From Verticillium longisporum (Eukaryota > Ascomycota > Sordariomycetes > Glomerellales > Plectosphaerellaceae), in NCBI GenBank assembly GCA_019188255.1, contig JAETXT010000010.1:2232001-2296000 (forward strand): a stretch of 64,000 nt of DNA, written 5' to 3'. Positions 9,732-20,160 of the stretch are shown piece after piece. The notes beneath the pieces are model-generated. The model ran no database searches and was not told the DNA's origin. It worked only from the letters and a program-made list of their open reading frames with translations. Position 1 is the first letter of the stretch. Each line of letters begins with the position of its first letter. Both the position numbers and the translations under genes were made by a program.

Positions 9732-11341
9732 GTGATGGTTTCCGTCAAGCTTCTCCTCTTGCTGGGGTTGCTCTCTGCGGCGACTGCTGTTGTGGGTTCC
9801 GCTCACGTCGCGCGTTGTGGACAAAACGAAACCTCAGACTCCTTCACCAACCCAGTGCTCTACGAGGACTACCCCGACAACGACATTTTCACGGGCCCTG
9901 ACGGCAAATTCTACTTCTCAGCGTCCAACTTCCATTTCAGCCCCGGAGCACCTATCCTCCGATCCGAGTGCTTTGTCCATTGGGAACCCGTGGCCCTCTC
10001 GATCCCCCGCCGCATCTTTGGCGCCGGCCACAATCTCAACAACGGCCGAGCCTACCGTGGCGGCACCTGGGCCTCGACACTGCGCTACCGCAAAAGCAAT
10101 GGCCTCTGGTACTGGATTGGCTGTGTCAACTTTTGGCACACGTGGATTTTCACAGCGCCCTCGCCCGAAGGTCCCTGGAGCACAAGTGCACGTCTGGGCG
10201 ACGGCGTATGCTATTACGACCTCGGCTTGCTTATTGACGATGACGACGCAATGTACGTCGTTTACGGCTCTGGCAATGTACGCGTCGCCCAACTCTCTGC
10301 AGATGGCCTTTCCGAAGCTCGCTCGCAGGAAGTCTTCAAAGCCGCCGACGTGGGTGCTGATTCGATCGAGGGCAACCGCATGTACAAGATCAACGGTACT
10401 TACTACATCCTCAATGACCGGCCCGGGTCGACGACGTACATTTGGAAATCCGAAAGCCCATGGGGCCCCTACGAGGCCAAGATACTCGTCGACAGCGTGA
10501 CGCCGCCCCTCAACGGTGGCAACTCGCCGCACCAGGGCAGCCTCATCGAGACGGCCAAGGGCGATTGGTACTTCATGTCGTTCACCTGGGCCTACCCTTC
10601 AGGTCGTCTTCCCGTTCTTGCGCCCATCACCTGGGGCGCCGACGGTTTCCCCGTCTTCGTCAAGGGCGCCAACGGCGGCTGGGGAGCCGAATACCCCTGC
10701 CCTTGCCTGCTGAGCCTCTCTTCAATTGGACCTTCACCGAGACGTTCGCCGGCTCGTCGCTTGGCCCGACCTGGGAGTGGAACCACAACCCCGACAACGA
10801 GAAGTTCAAGGTGAACAACGGCCTGACGCTCAGCACCGCCAGCGTCACGACCGACCTCTACGCGGCGAAGAACACGCTAACGCACCGCATCCACGGCGAG
10901 TTCCCCGTCGGCACGCTCGAGCTCGACTTTTCGTCTCTCGCTGACGGTGACCGCGCCGGCCTCGCGGCGTTCCGCGACCAGAGCGCCTCCATCGGCGTGG
11001 ACCGCGCCGGCGACGCGTACACGCTGACTGCTGTGCACGGCATGATCATCGACGAGTGGAACGGGACGACGATTTCGACGGGACGCGTCGAGGCGACGGC
11101 ACCGGTGCCTGCTGGGGCGCGCAAAGTTTGGCTGCGGGCAGAGCTCGACGCGAGGCCGGCGGGCACGAGAGCGGCGAACTTCTTGTACAGCTTCGACGGC
11201 AAGGCGTTCACGACGCTGGGCGGAACGTATCAGATGACGAACGGCTGGGCATTCTTCCTGGGGTACCGGTTCGGAATCTTCAACTACGCAACCAAGGCAC
11301 TCGGGGGTTCGGTCAAGGTTGGGTCGTTCACGACAGCGTGA
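9732..11341 (+). CDS. Secreted glycoside hydrolase family 43, with one frameshift
   Basis: Signal peptide (MMVSVKLLLLLGLLSAATA), then a five-bladed-propeller GH43 domain. Likely catalytic residues are the Asp in YPDNDIF (about 49-51), Asp163 in CYYDLGLL (pKa-setting residue) and Glu213 in SIEGNRMYK (general acid), each in its usual GH43 context. This family removes xylose or arabinose from plant polysaccharides. A C-terminal concanavalin-like domain (beta-xylosidase C-terminal type, from FNWTFTETFAGSSLG on) lies in another frame. The frame changes between about 10694 and 10712, after GAEYP, and one missing C in a C run explains it. No intron fits. Total length would be about 536 residues, normal for the type. 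It is either an inactivating mutation that removes the C-terminal domain or an assembly undercall. ATG at 9735 is an equally good start. Confidence 0.85.
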
Positions 11342-11730
11342 TCAGATTGTCCAGAGACACCAGGGCCGTGCTTGGCAGGGTCTCATGATGTGTGGTGTTG
11401 TGCAGGTTCCCGCTGTTTTGCAAGGTGTGCTTGCATATCTCGGCTGCAAGGCGGCCTGTGTTTGGGTTGAGAGAAGCAATTGGAATGGCGGGGCGACACG
11501 ACGCGCGGCGTTGTCTAAGATTCGTTGCTAGTTGATGCAGCTCGATTAACTTTGATCGCGATTATCGGGCGCTACTGAAGAGCGATGCAACTGGATCGTG
11601 GATAGGTGACATTGAGTCGGGCACTGACGATACAATTGCATTCTTGCGAGTGGCTGCAGCTGGCTGGCTGAGGAGTAAGCTACATGATAAGCTACGACAA
11701 CCCAGGTTTTCATCAAATGAAAACAGTCCG
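11342..11730. other. 3' flank of GH43 and tRNA upstream region
   Basis: No gene seen. Confidence 0.5.
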
Positions 11731-11802
11731 GGTCTAATGGTCTAATGGTTATGACTGCGGATTCTGATTCCGCCAGCCCAGGTTCGATTCCTGGTTGGAC
11801 CT
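11731..11802 (+). tRNA. tRNA-Gln (anticodon CTG)
   Basis: Cloverleaf can be drawn by hand. The acceptor GGTCTAA pairs with TTGGACC, the D stem is GTC/GAC, the anticodon stem GCGGA/TCCGC has a 7-nt loop TTCTGAT giving anticodon CTG, and the T arm contains GGTTCGATTCC. There is no intron. A T run (TTTT) about 12 nt downstream is a pol III terminator. Confidence 0.92.
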
Positions 11803-13003
11803 GATTTCTAGTGTTTTGCCTTTTGTGTGCATCACATTTCTTTTGGTACTCGCCCGGATTATGCCCTAGCCAGCATTCTTGAAGTGATCACATCGACGAC
11901 CACACTGTTCCTAAACACATGGTCAAGGCGAGGTGGCCCATAGATAGTGTGAAGATGGCCTCAGCCACGGGTTCTAGATCTCCGACCAGCGGCGAGCGTC
12001 TGAGATGAAGACTGGAGACAGACCAACAGGAGAACATCAGGGATGCATCGAAGCCTAAGGTAGTCATCATCCAAGGAGTCTCACACGTAAATTGGATTGA
12101 ATAAGCCCGAGCGGCGTGAAGCAGTTCAATCATTGACCAAGCAGGGGTACATCCGCCTACCACAAGGTCGATCGTCCGGCTATCCGAAGCCACAATTACC
12201 CAACGCGAGTGAACCTGTTGTCATGCCTTGCCTTCGCTTTCATCGGGACGCGCATTCAGACGTTGACACCATGGCCTTCCTCCCTCTCTCCCTCTCTACC
12301 TCTTGTTCTCCAGCTTGATGTCTGGCTCTGTTCTTCGGATGGCGCGGGCCAGACGTCACGTGATGGGTCCGACTTTTGCTCACTGCTCTCTCATCGAGCT
12401 CTCTGAGTTTGTTCAGCTACTACCAGTTGGACAGAGGCTGTCAGTCGCAGGGTCTCAAGACATCTCGTTGTTGCCGAACAAATTGACGTGGCCACAAGTA
12501 CCAGTCAACACGGATCACACTTGAGGTCGCCACATCAAACGCTACATGGTCTCAAGCGATTAAATTCTCCAGGGCCCTGAAAGATCTGCTGCAGCATCTC
12601 GCCGCACAAGTAGATCATGTCGGCCTCCTCTATCAAACTACAAGAAAAGAAGAACAGGGCGACAAGCTGGGCGGACAAGACCCCATGCATGCGAACGAAT
12701 GTGTCAAGTGCACGAAGATTGCTCCCTTTCCCTTCCCTTGCCATCGCCGTGAAACGCCCGCATATAACACACAGCAAAGACAGACGTGCCAGGCCAAGAC
12801 AGCCTTTCCAGAAAACAGTTGCCTCCTTGACTTTCCTCTCCTGCTCTGTATTCTGTAGCATCCAACGGCACGTCTATTTCCTTCCATACGGTGTCCAGTC
12901 CCGTCCCTCTTGTGACCGGCCATGCAGATGCAAACACTTGGGTAATATTTCGCTCATTTGGTGTTCTTGTACGCGTTTCCTTCTCGTTTCTCCTGCTCAT
13001 TCT
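11803..13003. other. Intergenic region between tRNA-Gln and UDP-glucose dehydrogenase
   Basis: Contains the 3' flank of the minus-strand dehydrogenase gene. Small overlapping ORFs on both strands are not supported as genes. Confidence 0.5.
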
Positions 13004-15210
13004 TTACATACCAACACCCTTGCCGATGCCCTGGACCCTGAAGCCAAGCTTCTCGAGCTCTGGCGCAGAGACAATGTTACGGCCGTCAAGGACGAGCTTG
13101 GGAAGCTTCATGTGGCGGGACACCTCTTCCCAGTCGACAGCATCACCCTCATCCTCAGCAGCAGCAGTCTGACCGCAACCTTTGCAGTCGGCAGCGCAGT
13201 CCTCAGGGACGAGACGCTTGAGCGGGTCAACTGCGGTGCCGTTGTTCCCGCGGGTGACAAACTTCTCGAGATCGATAATGTCCATCTCCGTAGGCTTAGG
13301 GCCGAGGAAACCGGCGTTGGCGATGGCCATCTGCTGCTCCTTGCTTCCGTTCCAGAGGCTCGTGCGACGGGCGGTGGCCTGGGCCTGAGCGGGATAGCGG
13401 AAGTGGTACCAAGGGGTCAGAATGCAGATGGCGGAGGAGCCCTCCGTGGTGTCGCGCCAGTTGTTGCGGACCTTGATCTGGGAAAGCGTGCGCTCGTCCT
13501 TGATGTGCTCGCGGACTTCTTCCATAATCTCGGCAGCCGAGCAGCCGGGGTCGAAGATGGCAATCTCCTTCGGCCTCTCATTGGAGATCTCGCGGATGAT
13601 GTGGACAGCAATGGAGTTACGGGTATCATTGGTGCCTTCCTTGAAGGCGAAGCCGAGAATGGCGACCTTCTTTCCCTTCAGGTTGCCGTTGAGAGCACGG
13701 TGGACCTTCTGGGTGAAGCGATCGCGCTGGTACTTGTTGATGTCGAGGACACCCATCCAGTAGTCGGCAACGGTGTCAAGGTGAAGTGTGCGGGCCATGT
13801 AGCTTAGGTTGAGAATATCCTTCTCGAAGCAGGAGCCACCAAAGCCAACACCGGCGTGAAGGAACTTCTTGCCGAGACGAGTGTCAGCACCAATGCCCTT
13901 GCTGATCTCAGACACGTCAGCACCAAGCTCCTCGCAAAGCGCGGAGATGGAGTTGATGGAGGAAATGCGCTGAGCCAGCATGGCATTGGCCACGAGCTTG
14001 GTCAGCTCACTAGACCACGTGTTCACAAGGAGAACCTTGGCCTCGGGGACCCAAGCGGTGTAGATGCTCTTCAAGGCTGCAGCGGCGCGCAGACCGGCGG
14101 GCGTCGTGTTGCTACCGATCAGGATACGGTCGGGATGCATTAGGTCACGCACAGCGGTACCCTCGGCGAGGAACTCAGGGTTAGAAACGATCTCGTACTG
14201 GCATTCTGGCCTGTGCTGGTGCATCTGCGAGGTGACAGCTGGGTTAGCTTGATGCTGGGCAAATCGCCCGGGTGGGAGAGTCCTACAATCTGGTGGATCA
14301 TGCGGGCAGTGCCCGTAGGAACCGTGCTCTTCTCAACAATGACGGCACCGTCCTTGGCGTACTTTGCGACAGTTTCGGAGGCACCCTCAACAGCGCTGAG
14401 ATCGGCAGTGTAGCCAGCACCAATACCGTAGGTCTTGGTCGGGGTGTTGACGCAGATCAGGACAATCTCAGCGGTGGAGATGCCGTGCTGGACGTCGGTG
14501 GAGAAGAAGAGGTTGGGCTGACGAGCAGGCAGCTCGACAGTCTTGTCGAGCCCTGGCAGGATAGCCGAGGTCTTCTGAGTGCCATCACGGGCGATCCTCA
14601 CAATCTTAGGGAGGCCAGCCTCGTGGATGGGAAGGTGGGGGGAGTTCCAGGCGGCAACACGGTCAGCGTTGAGGTCGACGACATTGACGATGATGTCGGG
14701 GTTGTGATAGGCAACGAGAGCGGCAGTGGGACCACCTAGGGGTAGCGAATTGAGTCAGCGTGACAGTTCGGACAAGGTCCTGGTAGGATTTTGCGGCCGC
14801 TGCGGTTCCCGAAGCCACGGGTCCGCGAGGTAAATTGGTGGGGTCGCCAGCAAAGCAGACCAGAGCGAGGGGGCTGCAGGCAGAGAGTTTTCTCGCGTTC
14901 GTTCCCGCGAGACAAGGATCAAAGAAGGCCCGCCGAGGAGGGGAAAAAGGGAACAGCACGTACCGACGAAGCCAGCGCCGACGAAGCAGACGCTCTTGAC
15001 CTTGATGGGGGCTTGCTCGGCCATCTCGTTCTCGTGGGCAGTAGCCTGGTTCTTGGAGTCTTGTTCAGGACTCCTGGAGCGGGACGCAGGAGCGGTGGTG
15101 TTGGGAGTCTCGGCAACGGAATCGACTTCGGAGTGAGCAACGGATTGCGCGTCAATGGGGGACGTTGTGTCGGTTGGGTTCAGGGCGGCGCGGTTGGGAA
15201 TGGCAGCCAT
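13004..15210 (-). CDS. UDP-glucose 6-dehydrogenase
   Basis: Three exons: 15210-14964, 14735-14287 and 14224-13004. Introns are 228 bp (GTACGT...CCTAG) and 62 bp (GTAGGA...CGCAG), and the product is 638 residues. It oxidises UDP-glucose to UDP-glucuronate with two NAD+ in the cytosol. The Rossmann motif VGAGFVGG sits at about 77-84, split by intron 1. VNTPT follows in exon 2, and the catalytic Cys is at about 364 in GVGFGGSCFEKD. The UDP-binding C-terminal domain contains FKEGTNDTRNS. A Ser/Thr/Pro-rich N-terminal extension of about 68 residues precedes the domain, which otherwise has normal length. The 5' flank is CT-rich and long, fitting a well-expressed housekeeping gene. Long plus-strand ORFs through this gene are antisense shadows. 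UDP-glucuronate or derived UDP-xylose would feed wall or capsule-like polymers. Confidence 0.95.
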
Positions 15211-18200
15211 GAAAGCCGTCCGAGCTGGTGAGGGGCTGGGGGGCGGTTTGCAAAGAAATTGAGGTCGCGTTGCGACGCTGAAGGAGTCGCGTTGGGTTTA
15301 TCGGGGGGAGAGAAGCGAGTGGAAGTCGGATCGAGTTTCTCGAGGCGACCGTGGCAGAAAAGAGGGCGGGCGGGTTCAGAAAAAGGGGGTCGAGCCAAGG
15401 GGTTAGACAGGATCGAGTCGGATCTCGTGCTACTTGCGGTGTGGAGGATGTGGGTGCGGCTGTGGTTTGAGGGAGGATGAGCGTACAGCCAGGCGGCAGA
15501 GTATACCAGAGAGCAACGAGGTTAGGTCAATTGCACCGTCCAAGGGAGGAGATCGATGAGGCAGGTCAAGCAGAGAAAGAGGGGCGGCAAGTTCTTTCAT
15601 ACAAGAACGAAAACCGTCCATCAGCAGCGATCGGGGCCGCCAGAATTTTCGTGTCAGGGACACTTGATATACTGGCTGTTGTTCGGGTGTAAATGTCTTG
15701 GCGCCCAGAATGAACAGGTCCGCAGCTTGACGGCGGAGCAGAGACTTGGTTGCGGCAGGACGTACCTGCCGCCCTTCATCTTCCTGCCCAGTTTGCCATG
15801 CCTGTCAGCCATGCCTGTCAGCCATGCCTGCCCGCTTGCGGTGGGTTTCGGCCTGTGGCGGCTTCACTGGCAGGAAGGAATTAGGGGGGGTCGCACGTGG
15901 AGATGCGTTACAAATGGAACAAAACCACCCAATCTCCATGTCCAGAATGTTGGCCGTTCCTGCCAATCAATAAGACGGGGAGATGGGATTGCCCGCCTGG
16001 GAAACTAGTGTACCGCAGCGGCCTCTCTAGTGCAGTGACGATGGCCCCCAAATTCCCTCCCCCAATGTCCCCTAAGCCCCCCCTGGCGTGGTGGCATGGT
16101 GGGCCAGCTATCCCAGTCCTGGGGTCCACGCGTAATTCTGAAAATGAGGTGATTGAAGATTGAGTCTGAAGGCGAGGTACTACCTTACCAGGTACCTTGC
16201 TGCAGGATCTCTGTTGGAAAGTCTTTCATGAAGGGTGAAGCAACTACATGGCGTTTGTGCTCGCATCCCGAACCATCAGACTAAAATTTCGCCTTGTTTT
16301 CTCTTCGAGCAATAGAGCGTCTGCCAGGTACGGACAATGCCCTCGAACCCCCTCCCTGTCAACGCGTTCCACCCTGCCCCGGCCTTTCCAGGGATAAGCG
16401 GTATGAACAAGTACATCCCCCTGGCCCCCCTCCTCATTCAGGCTGCTGGCCGGCAACCACAGGGTCACCTTATCGCTAATAACATTCCACTGCAACCCCC
16501 TAATTTTTATGGCGCCACGGGGCCCATCAGCGCCGAATTCGCCAGCGGATTGGCTGCGCATGACAGAGGGACCCTCTCCGTCCTGTTTCCCCCGGCGCCC
16601 AGGACGCGCCACTTTCGGCCGATCACATTTTGGTTCGTTCTAGATCAGAATAGTCAGCAGCGACAGGAGACGGGTTTGGAGTGGTGATTGCTTGAGTGCT
16701 TGACCAGCTCGTCTACCTTACCTCGAGCAACGATTCCATGCTGTGATCGACCGCCCCTGGGACTCCGTGGACGGTCGTGTTCTACCTGGGCAGTGTGCGG
16801 ATGGCTTCAGCGGCAGGCTGATGCCGCGTCGCTAAGCCTGTTCAATAATCCGCATGTTGGTGTCGACTGACTCTAGAATACGACCCCGTATCAGTCGCTG
16901 GATGCTGTCAGCATGGCAAACTAGGATGCAAGCGTGGTGGGCACAGCGGTGACATCACCCATCACTGGTGAGCCCGGCATAAGGATGTAAGACATTTCAT
17001 ATCGTGAGACCAGGGAACGGAAGCCGCTGAAGCTTTACCTAGACCCTGGCCTCGACTTCATGCGGTAGGTGGGAAGCTCGTTCTCAGTACAGCCCCATTC
17101 TTCGTCGGCCCTACAGACATTTCTTATTCAGAACACGTCTTGGTCGTCAAGGTCGTCCAGTGTCTGTTACGAAGCACGTCCCTATCTCCAGGCATGTACA
17201 TGGTACTGCTATATTCATCTCGCATCCACTTGTACCATTTGCTGTGACAGTGTTCCAGGGTAAACTCCACACCACTCACGTTACTGTGGTGCATCCATAG
17301 TTTTGGCTAACCAGCATCGCAAGTGCCATAATAATAGTCGAAGACGGGAAGATCAGGGCAGCCGCTTTGAATACAGTCAATGTCAGGCAATGTTGACTTT
17401 CTCGAATGTCTTTGCCACTGCCATTTTACGTTTTCTTACGAGAAAAGGTTGCAGCCGCCGGCCGGTAGACGCCAACCAGTGATCGACTGAGAGTGTCCGA
17501 TTCCGCGCTGAAGGGGGGGCTCGCAGGGCATGAGGTGCACGCGAGTTGGCAAGCTGGCAAGCCGATGGGCATTGAAAAGGGGCGCGAGTGACATTGGCAT
17601 TGCCCCTCCCGATCCAGTGGATAGCAAAGGGTCATCTCCCTAAAATACGCCCAAGACTTTTTGTCGGCCGTTGTCGATCGCATTCGGCCATGCGATCGGC
17701 AGGGACACACACACACATACACACGCACCACACCGCATTTGTGAAGGGATGCAGGTACTGGTGTTACAGCGCAAGCAAGAGTACCGAAACCCCGTTAACA
17801 TGATGGGGGTCCAGGAGACGGGTCTTTTGAACTGACCGCCAAGACTTTGGACTCCATCTGGGTGTTCGAGATACATCTCGGGGGCGGAGTGCTGACGACG
17901 ACGCCAATTTGTGGATCGTTCTCTTGTCGCTTTTGCGAAAACGGCGGACAAACCACAGTGAGCCGTTGCAATGCTGGCAGAGAGATACGGTCAGAAGTGT
18001 TCGAGAAATAAGCCAATTCACAATGAGTCCTTCATGCCAATTCGACCCTGCCGGCCATGGTGGAAATAAAAGCCGAATGATCTTGATCATGACGACGGAT
18101 ATGTAGCCAGTGCAATTATAACCACCATGATGATGACTGTCGTGCCAAAACAGGGAGTTGCGTTCTCGGTATCAACTCTGGGTTGTGACTGGAGAGCGAC

Positions 18201-19040
18201 TCTTCACAGGGACTGTCATTTGGAGTGGCCATGTCCTCAGTCATGTAGCAATCAGGTTGTCAAGAAGTGACTGGATATTCTGGAGGGCCTAGAGTCATCC
18301 TGAGTCGAGTTTGTTATTGCGAAACCTTTTTCGCGATCGTGCTATTCATTGAGGTGGTTTGGTTTAGAAGCCATTCGGAGTGCTGGACAGGTGCGGTGTA
18401 GGAAGCACATCTGGTTTTCTCAATCGCGGAAAGGCCTCGGGGTCCATCATGCTAATCCCGTAGCTGGACAGGCTTGACAGGGCACTTCGTGCAGTTTCGT
18501 TCCCGTCCATGGACTGGCTGGTGAGTCTTGCATCCCACTGCCCGCCTCTTGGTACCTGGAACCAGCTAACCTACCGTACAAGGTACGGTAGGTGCACCTC
18601 AACCGCCGACCGTCGCCTGCCAGCGCACCCTGCCCCCCATGGCAGGGGCCCAGCGTGTATCGACCTATCTGTAGGCCTGTTCCAGGCGTCCTTGCCCGCC
18701 GGGTCAGCTCTTCTCCGCCACAGCCATGCAGGCCTTGGCAGCTGGGTCTACACTACACTGGGACGCACCTGGCCTGCATCTATTTCCTTTCCTCGTTTCC
18801 ACCACCCAATCCGTTCACTGCCTGAGTGGACAAAAGCAGTCACTTCCCCGTTCCACCACTTCTCCGCGCCTGTCCGATCTCTCTGCTTCCTTTCGCCTTT
18901 GTCTGCACTTCGACGTACTCTCGTTTAAACGCCGACGTTCTTCTGGACGGTTCCTAAAGGATCTCGCCTGCGTTACAAGTCGCTGAATCGCAAGCCCACG
19001 ACCACCGCAGGCCGTGGCTGGACAGCTTCCCGTCAGCAAA
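15211..19040. other. Long intergenic region upstream of both UGDH and GH12
   Basis: It serves as promoter region of two divergent genes. Visible elements are pyrimidine-rich leaders (about 18700-19040), short repeats of GCCATGCCTGTCA near 15795-15830, a small CA-rich tract near 17705-17730, and the palindrome listed separately. I see no supported gene in either strand. Confidence 0.5.
18569..18593. promoter_or_regulatory. Perfect 11-bp palindrome, ACCTACCGTAC / GTACGGTAGGT
   Basis: Two perfect 11-bp arms separated by AAG, about 450 bp upstream of the GH12 start. A related half-site string (ACTACCTTACC, GGTACCT) occurs at about 16178-16198 upstream of UGDH. It may be a dimeric transcription-factor site. 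No factor is assigned. Confidence 0.4.
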
Positions 19041-20160
19041 ATGATCAACACACTCCTTTTAAGCGGCAGTTTTGCTGCGCTTCTGGGCGTCGCGTCTTCT
19101 CAGACCTACGATGCGACAGTCTGTGGAAAGGAAAGGGTTGGCGAGTTCAATGATACTATCATGTGTGAGTGCGACTCGAACATCGTCGCAGCGGAACGAA
19201 GACTGATCTTTCCATGCTAGACTACCCCAATGCCTGGAATCCCAAGAGTCCCGAGAACGGTCATGTCTGCATGTCCGTTGACGAGAGCGGACCTTCTTTT
19301 GACGTTGTCTGGAACTGGCCTGAGAACATTGAGGATGTGCACTCGTACCCCTACGTTCGTCTCAACCACGAGAATCTGCCCACAAAGCTGAGCACCATTC
19401 GCGAGATGAAGCTCAAGACCGACTGGACCATGACTCTCGGTAACCCCAGCAGCCCACCCCGTGACTTTAGCACAAGCACCTGGGACGACAACAAGGAGGA
19501 GCTTCTCGAGGCTGGCGTCATCTGCAATGCTGCTTGGGACTTCTTCTTCGATGGGGATCGCATGAACACGTACAACCCAGTCAACTCGTCATACGAGGTC
19601 ATGATCTGGCTCGGTAAAATTGGCTCCGGTGCGCAGCCGCTCGAGGGTGACAGCATTTTGACGAACATGACTGTTGGTGACCACGAATTGTATGTTGGGC
19701 TGTCACGATCCCCATCCGTTCGGATATGTACTGACCGAATAGCTCTCTCTGGTACAACACCAACTCTGGCGGCCGCCATGTCTTCACTTGGGTCACTCGC
19801 GATGGCAAAGACGTGAACGAGTTTGACGGTGATGTCGCCCCTCTTCTCGAATACATCTTGTCAAACCCTTCCGATATCGAAGACTTCCCCTCCGACCCCT
19901 GGTTGGGCCTTGTTGAATTCGGCTCGGAAACATGGTTTTCTAACGAGAATGTAACTTTCTCTGCTGCCAACTTTGGAATGGAGCTCGACGCCGATGGCTA
20001 CGATGGTGCTCGCGATGACGACAACAGCGGCAGCAGCAACAACAACAACAATGGCGGCTCCAGCAACGACAATGACAGCGCCGGCGCGGCCATCAGCCTT
20101 TCAACTCTGACGCTCGTTATGCCCGCGGCTATGGCACTGGCGGTTGCGTTTGGTTTCTAA
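19041..20160 (+). CDS. GH12 endoglucanase, GPI-anchored
   Basis: Exons 19041-19164, 19221-19689 and 19743-20160. Introns are 56 bp (GTGAGT...GCTAG) and 53 bp (GTATGT...AATAG), both phase-consistent, giving 336 residues. Signal peptide MINTLLLSGSFAALLGVASS. The GH12 jelly-roll fold is shown by YPNAWNPK, the nucleophile Glu in SSYEVMIWLGK and the probable acid/base Glu in VEFGSETWF. This family cuts beta-1,4 bonds in glucan, xyloglucan or mixed-linkage glucan. After the domain comes an Asn/Ser/Gly/Asp spacer and a hydrophobic tail (LTLVMPAAMALAVAFGF), so the enzyme is probably held on the plasma membrane or wall by GPI. That is unusual for a purely plant-degrading GH12 and points to self-wall remodelling as an alternative role. 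The ATG at 19041 was chosen because it begins the signal peptide; the GTG at 19014 is not credible. Confidence 0.9.

Noticed and set aside
9918..10532. Minus-strand 204-codon ORF inside GH43
   Set aside because: GC-rich codon shadow of the plus-strand enzyme with no domain.
10690..10715. Intron or programmed frameshift in GH43
   Set aside because: No GT-AG pair of workable length fits, and there is no slippery heptamer. A one-base loss is simpler.
13182..15231. Several plus-strand ORFs across UDP-glucose dehydrogenase
   Set aside because: Mirror images of a well-identified three-exon gene on the minus strand.
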